From Apostichopus japonicus (Eukaryota; Echinodermata; Holothuroidea; Aspidochirotida; Stichopodidae): DNA of 64,000 nucleotides. The translations under genes and the position numbers were made by a program. Of the stretch, positions 58,990 to 64,000 are shown piece by piece. How positions within the stretch are numbered: the stretch's first letter is position 1; every line of letters begins with the position of its first letter. Where the stretch lies: contig NC_092579.1 in the NCBI RefSeq assembly GCF_037975245.1, positions 10,655,678-10,719,677 on the forward strand, in the 5' to 3' direction. The notes under the pieces are model-generated. The model saw only the letters and a program-made list of their open reading frames with translations, did not search any database and was not told the origin of the DNA.

Positions 58990-60654
58990 GCCTCCCCTAG
59001 CTGTATAGACTCGGAATGATATCATAATTATCTACCCTTTCATTCTCCTCCCACTTTCTACAATAATGCATTTGATCGTACTGATCATTGCATCAATGGA
59101 CCCAGCGAGTCCAATTCTATGGCAAACAGTATTTTTATCGATTTTTATGACGTTATATTGTGGAGCGGTATTTGGTGCCAATGTAAACTTTGCCCGACTG
59201 GCTTGAAATTCTATATTTACATATGAAAAACAAAGCTCATTTCTTCAATGTCATTTCGATTGCCTCCGACCTCTGGTAACTTTCTTATTATATTTTTTAC
59301 AAATTGTTTATGTCTTTTTAACATGCCGACTTTTATTCAAGTAGAAAAGAAAAGATATGAAACGTGAGAAGTAAGAGAAAGTGGCATGCTGTATATACGC
59401 CACAAATTATTATGCCATTGCATGTTGCATTTCCGACATATTGACGTACACGACTACATCACATCCGCTTGGAGTTAAAAGACGGGAAAATCGGGATTTA
59501 ATTTTCAAAACGACCTTTGCAATTAGCTTTCAAGGTAATTATAAGTTTCAAGTTGACAGATCTTTCCAGTGCTGTGGTGTTTGCCCTAGGAAGTATTCTT
59601 ATGAAGCGCCCTCACATGGAGAGAAACTTACACTGTGCTAATACATGGATATCACGTGAAAGCATCGGTCTGCCATAATATGCATTCGGAGGTTCAGCTT
59701 CCTATAGACCTCTTCATTTAGACACCATAATTAACCCTAACCCTAATGGTAAACCTATAGGGTGAGGGTTAACGCCATAATTGTTTGGAAAATTCTTTTC
59801 GAGGTCGAAACCTTTCCACTTAATGCCGCACATATAAAATTTAGTTCCAACCAAGATTTTGACTTTTTTGGACATGCCATTCTCCTGTGATTCTGTGACG
59901 TTATCACACTCGTTTGGAAGGTGGGGAATTTTTCTATAGAACTATTAGTTCTGCAAGTTTCTTTCGATTTTTAGCCTCAGTTTGAAAATATGGCCAGTTG
60001 AGCACTTTAACCATTTTTAACTTCTAAACCAGAAATGGTATGAGCATCCGTCTCGAATATGATTGGGAACTAGTGACCCAATAAGCTATAAAATTCGAAG
60101 ATCGGACCCTTCCCCCCTTCAAAGACCCCCCCCCCCACTCTTACGGAATAACTTTAAGAAAACAGGTGTATTGGACTATATAGGCTACAAAACATGTGCA
60201 CTATTGTGTATCATTTCATCATGTAAAGGTTTATATAGAAGCACTCCTTCCTTCCGCAAATTGTTCTCATCTGTTATTGGTATATTTCGAATCAGCCTGC
60301 TGAACTTTGGTCCGGTAGGTATAGCTATTCAAACATCTTACATCACTGCTCATTTATTAGCCGTGCTACTGGGGTATTTTTCTTTATTATTCACTTTTCT
60401 TAAAGGATGAATACATCATTTACAAAAGGACAATGAGCAGCCTAGTAATGAGCAAATAAGAAACCAGAAAGTCAAAGATTTAGTGATTCCTTGCCCATAG
60501 GAGAAATTTTGTTAGGGCTTTGATTTCAACTTGAGAGATTTGGATATATCATGTTTGTAGGTTTCACAGTTTGGGCTGTATTGACCTTCACCAAAACAAT
60601 AGGGTTCTTTAATTGATATGGATCATCGACGTACCAAGTACATATCAAAATCTT

Positions 60655-61350
60655 ACTGCTTACTACAAAGATACAGGCCAGAGAGAACCTACAGGAACTC
60701 AGTAACTTACGCTAAATGCAGCTCGTATACCGGTTTCGTTGCGACACTTTTGTACGGATGCCTGATTCGGACGACGAAATGATATAGGCTTGCGCATCAT
60801 CGTAGGGCAGAAACATGTATGTGATGACAGTATGGTCGATGATGGGTACCGTAGAATGGGTTTTCTGAAAACTACTTCTCTTGACCTCAAAGGAAGTTTG
60901 ACACGCATGGAATTCCACAGCGATTTTGTTCTCACCAAAGGCAATCTACGTGCTTTGTTGGAAATTAACGCAATTTCACTTGTAGAGTAATTTTTTTACA
61001 AGTTTTCCAGACTTTCACCTCTGCTGACCTCAAATGACTGTTGACCCGTGTCCAATATAATAGGGATCTTCTACACAATATGGGCCATCTACATACTAAG
61101 TATGAAATCCTTCCAAGTTACCCCACCTATAAGATATTGTGTTTACAAGCAGTTTAAGTGGTTTTTAGTTTGACCTCTGGTGACCTCAAATGACCTTTGA
61201 CCTCCACCGAAAACAATAATAGTCCTAATATGGGTTACCCACATGTAGAGTATGAGTTAAATACAAGCTTCAATTATTGAGATATCGTGTTTACAAGAAA
61301 GTGTTACATACAAACACGCACACACACACCCGCAAACCCACCCAATCACC
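60655..61350 (-). repeat. Dispersed repeat family B, copy 3
   Basis: Inverted partner of 40180-40925, part of the right arm. Confidence 0.8.
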
Positions 61351-61644
61351 ATCGCATTGATTTCTTCAGCCTTTGGCAAGGAATCAAAAAGAGGCCTGTT
61401 TCTGGATATAATGCCCAGAGAACTACAGCAACTGTAATACAATGACTCAGACTTTTCTATTTTATTCTTTTTATTTCAAACCAAAAATATAGTATAAATG
61501 TAAAAATACACGAGGTACACAAAATATGAATATATAGGTTAAGAGAAAAGATGTGATAAAGAGCTTGAAATAAACTTAATTGAAATGTACTGTAAAAATC
61601 ATTACAATCCCAGCTGCCTATACCACTCCACCCCCTCCGAAGAC

Positions 61645-61850
61645 TTAATAATAGTAATAATGATGACAACAACGATTTTCCAATAATAATAATAATAATA
61701 ATCATGATAACGATGATGATGACGATAATAATAGTAACAACAACAATAATAATAAGAATGATGATAATGACAATAATAATAATAGTAATTATAGTAACAA
61801 CAACAATAATAATAATAACAATAAGAATGATGATGAATAATAATATTTAG
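61645..61850. repeat. Trinucleotide-rich microsatellite (right arm)
   Basis: AAT, ATG and AAC units, the mirrored version of 39626-39893 and about 60 bp shorter. Confidence 0.9.
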
Positions 61851-63114
61851 GGCATTTATACATTAAGTAGTTGCCCATGGATTGATGTACCTGAAACTCT
61901 CGACCCGCCCACCCTCCCCACCTCACCCCTCCGATTTTCTTAGTGGATGTGTGCAAGTTATTATGGTTCACTATTCATTCAACAAATGCTGTAACATGCT
62001 TGGACCACATAAACACTGAATGCTCCAAACCACCGTACTTCAGATGTTGTCAGCAACTGTTTCCATCGTCGCGGCATTTCAAGAAACACACTTTGCATTG
62101 AATTGGTGCCTTCATGAATAAAATGTAGTAAAATAAACGAATAGTTAGGAAGCAATACAATATATTTTGTAGATATCAGGAAGTTAAAAAAAAATCAACA
62201 ACTGTTCATAACTTCTGCAGATCATTTCTCATGTTTTTGCTTTGTCGTGGCTCCTGCTTCAAGGTGTCCTGGGTATTACAGGGTATTACACAAAGTCTTT
62301 GCCCACGAAACCATGAGTATGAAGCATTGAAATCAATGATTTTTTAATTATTTCTAGAAGTTTATACTCTTACTCATATGCTATGATGATGATATGATGG
62401 ATGGCTAGTTCTCAATTAAAAAAGAACAAATTAAAACCATTAGATAAACACAGTCATTTCACATACTGAGAGGTGCCTTGTACTTACTGCATTGGTCAGG
62501 AGAGAAAACCCATAGGTTACCATTATGTTTAATGTTAAGTCTCTATTTTTCCATTTCTTCTTTGTTTTAAATGATTTGCTTGTAACCCTATCAAGAATAT
62601 TGTTTCCCAGAAGACATACTGTGTTTATGCTTCTAATTGGCAACACCTCTCAGTTTTAGTCAGATACCCCCACCCCCTCAACCTCCACCCTAAAGTACTA
62701 CAAAGTTCTGACTGACAGGTGGTGGTTCCCAGTGTCAGCCACTATAGAATAACAATACTTGTCCATACTTTTGGGGGTATTTTGGCACAGAGATAAGTCA
62801 AACTTTTGGCTTTAAAGGTAGTCAGTATAGGTCCCAAATTATAGCATGCTATAACTGCTAGAAGTTTTTAAAAAGTACTTTCCTGGAGGTCTTTACTATA
62901 CAAACTGTTCTAAGAAATTGTTAAGGACACACAAGATGACTAAATGTCCCAGTTAGGAAATTTCCTCAAAGTTTGTAATAAAAAAAAAGTTTAATAATTT
63001 TGACCAAAGGTGACCATATTTGAATATCTAGCATATTTGGGGCCATTATAGCATACCTTTAAGAGGAACCCCACCTGGAATTAGTGATATACTTGAAACA
63101 CTCTTAATGCATAT

Positions 63115-63898
63115 CAGGTGCGTATCCAGGGGGGGGGCGTTGGGGGCGCGCGCCCCCCGGGTAAGAAAAAGAGGAGAGAAAAAAAAAGAGAAGAAAAAAG
63201 GAAAAAAGAGGGGAAAAAAGAGGAGGAGGAGAGGAAGGAAGGGAAAAGAAAAAGAAGAAAGAGAGAAAAAGGAGAAAAGGAGGGAGTAAAAGAAAAACGC
63301 GAAGACACCGGGGAGAGAAAGAGGAACAGTGACATCATTACAGCGCTGAAGGGTAGCCAGTGACGGATCAATGATTTCGTAAAAGTGTGACTCACCCTAC
63401 CCCTTACACCGACAACTCCATTTTTTGACGTTTCCATTTTCCTCTCTCACTAATGATCTATATATGTACTATATATGGTCTATCATAACGCGTGTGTAGA
63501 ATTGTGCTATGAAACCAACTGTGGCTGGTCTCGAACTCGACCGTGTCGTCGGGGAACATGTCGCATTTTGGGATGGGGGCGACCGCCCGCCCCCCCCCCA
63601 TTCAGCATTTTTTTTAAATGATATCGCTAAGTAATTTCAAAATAGAAAGTGCTTAGAGGCAACTTACAAGGCCTGGGAAGTGTCATTTCCAGCGATCTGG
63701 GAGACATTTTCGGCCAAAATTTGCTTGTACGCTTCGCGCTAACAAATGGTCCTGGGTAGTGCCATTTCCAGCGATCTGGGAGGCATTTTCGGCCAAATTT
63801 TTCTTGTACGCTTCGCGCCAACCTATGGTGGCGCTACGCTTAGATAATTTGCCTACAGGCTTCGCCCCTCCCTTGGCAAATTCCTCGCTACGCGCCTG
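63115..63898. mobile_element. MITE-like unit at the edge of the right arm
   Basis: Left end CAGGTGCGTATCCAGG and right end CTCGCTACGCGCCTG are imperfect inverted repeats. No matching flanks were found (ATGCATAT versus TTCGAATT). It contains a long polypurine tract and, at 63665-63860, the shared MITE core in two tandem copies about 74 bp long (CAGCGATCTGGGAG, TTGTACGCTTCGCG). Confidence 0.65.
63160..63345. repeat. Polypurine tract
   Basis: About 185 bases of almost only A and G on the + strand (GAAAAAGAGGAGAG and similar). Open frames through it (Lys/Glu/Arg runs, or Ser/Phe on the other strand) are compositional. Confidence 0.93.
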
Positions 63899-64000
63899 TT
63901 CGAATTTGTAACGCAAACAGCAGATATCACATCATATGAGTGAGCATGAAAATGGCGTTCCAGGATGAAAAGCCTCAAAACTGTCCGACTTAGTAAGTAG

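Larger units (their letters stand above)
52551..63114 (-). repeat. Right arm of the large inverted duplication
   Basis: Reverse complement of 38419-50860. Right-only insertions are the LINE at 52841-54320 and the MITE at 57612-58257. Homology stops at 63114, one base before a MITE-like CAGGTGCGTATCCAGG end; beyond 63898 the sequence does not match the region left of 38419. Confidence 0.95.

Noticed and set aside
38419-63114. Arms as terminal repeats of a giant transposon (Maverick/Polinton-like)
   Set aside because: No polymerase B, integrase or capsid genes in the spacer, which is only 1.7 kb, and no flanking target duplication seen.
63107-63437. Lys/Glu-rich and Ser/Phe-rich frames on the two strands
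   Set aside because: Products of the polypurine tract.
1-64000. CRISPR arrays, bacterial operons, rRNA genes
   Set aside because: No regular repeat-spacer pattern, ribosome binding sites or rRNA-like conserved blocks; the window is clearly eukaryotic.

Overview
The window is eukaryotic and A+T-rich. It has short phase-1 exons with GT/AG borders, long introns, many transposable elements, (TA)n arrays and G/C homopolymer runs. An invertebrate deuterostome, plausibly an echinoderm, is the best guess. The support is hyalin-repeat (HYR), LDL-receptor class A and CUB-like exons in one gene, a Gypsy element with a tRNA-Trp primer site, and many TAGGCC-type palindromes. This is inference; no species marker is visible.

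Region 1 (1-13.3 kb): a ~30-bp minisatellite, then part of a modular secreted or cell-surface protein gene on the + strand. Nine clear exons and one possible last exon can be read. Their order is EGF, HYR, HYR, LDLa, CUB-like, CUB-like, CUB-like, unknown Cys-bearing exon, LDLa, unknown Cys-bearing exon. All checked borders are phase 1. Five exons carry reading-frame breaks although their splice sites look good, so the gene is either decaying or affected by indel errors in the assembly. Two hAT-type MITEs sit in its introns, one ending 33 bp before an exon.

Region 2 (13.4-26.8 kb): a degenerate ~117-bp tandem repeat is split by a rearranged Gypsy retrotransposon on the - strand. That element has two LTRs, a tRNA-Trp primer-binding site, gag, protease, two RT-RNase H blocks and an integrase interrupted by a (TA)n array. 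A tRNA-derived SINE-like segment and a MITE lie inside it. A second, truncated Gypsy of another lineage follows at 22.7-24.6 kb.

Region 3 (28.0-31.2 kb): a two-exon BED-type zinc finger plus hAT transposase gene on the - strand. Its splice junction is phase-consistent, but it has one in-frame stop in exon 1. It is a plausible relative of the source of the many 8-bp-TSD elements here.

Region 4 (32.9-38.4 kb): nested fragments of non-LTR retrotransposons, another hAT MITE, and little else.

Region 5 (38.4-63.1 kb): the most striking structure is a very large imperfect inverted duplication. The left arm is 38,419-50,860, the spacer 50,861-52,550 and the right arm 52,551-63,114. Each arm serves as the pre-insertion reference for the other. 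A 3.65-kb hAT-like element is present only on the left; a 5'-truncated CR1/L2-like LINE and a 0.65-kb MITE are present only on the right. A further MITE is present on both arms and so predates the duplication. Right-arm homology stops exactly where a further MITE-like unit (63,115-63,898) begins.
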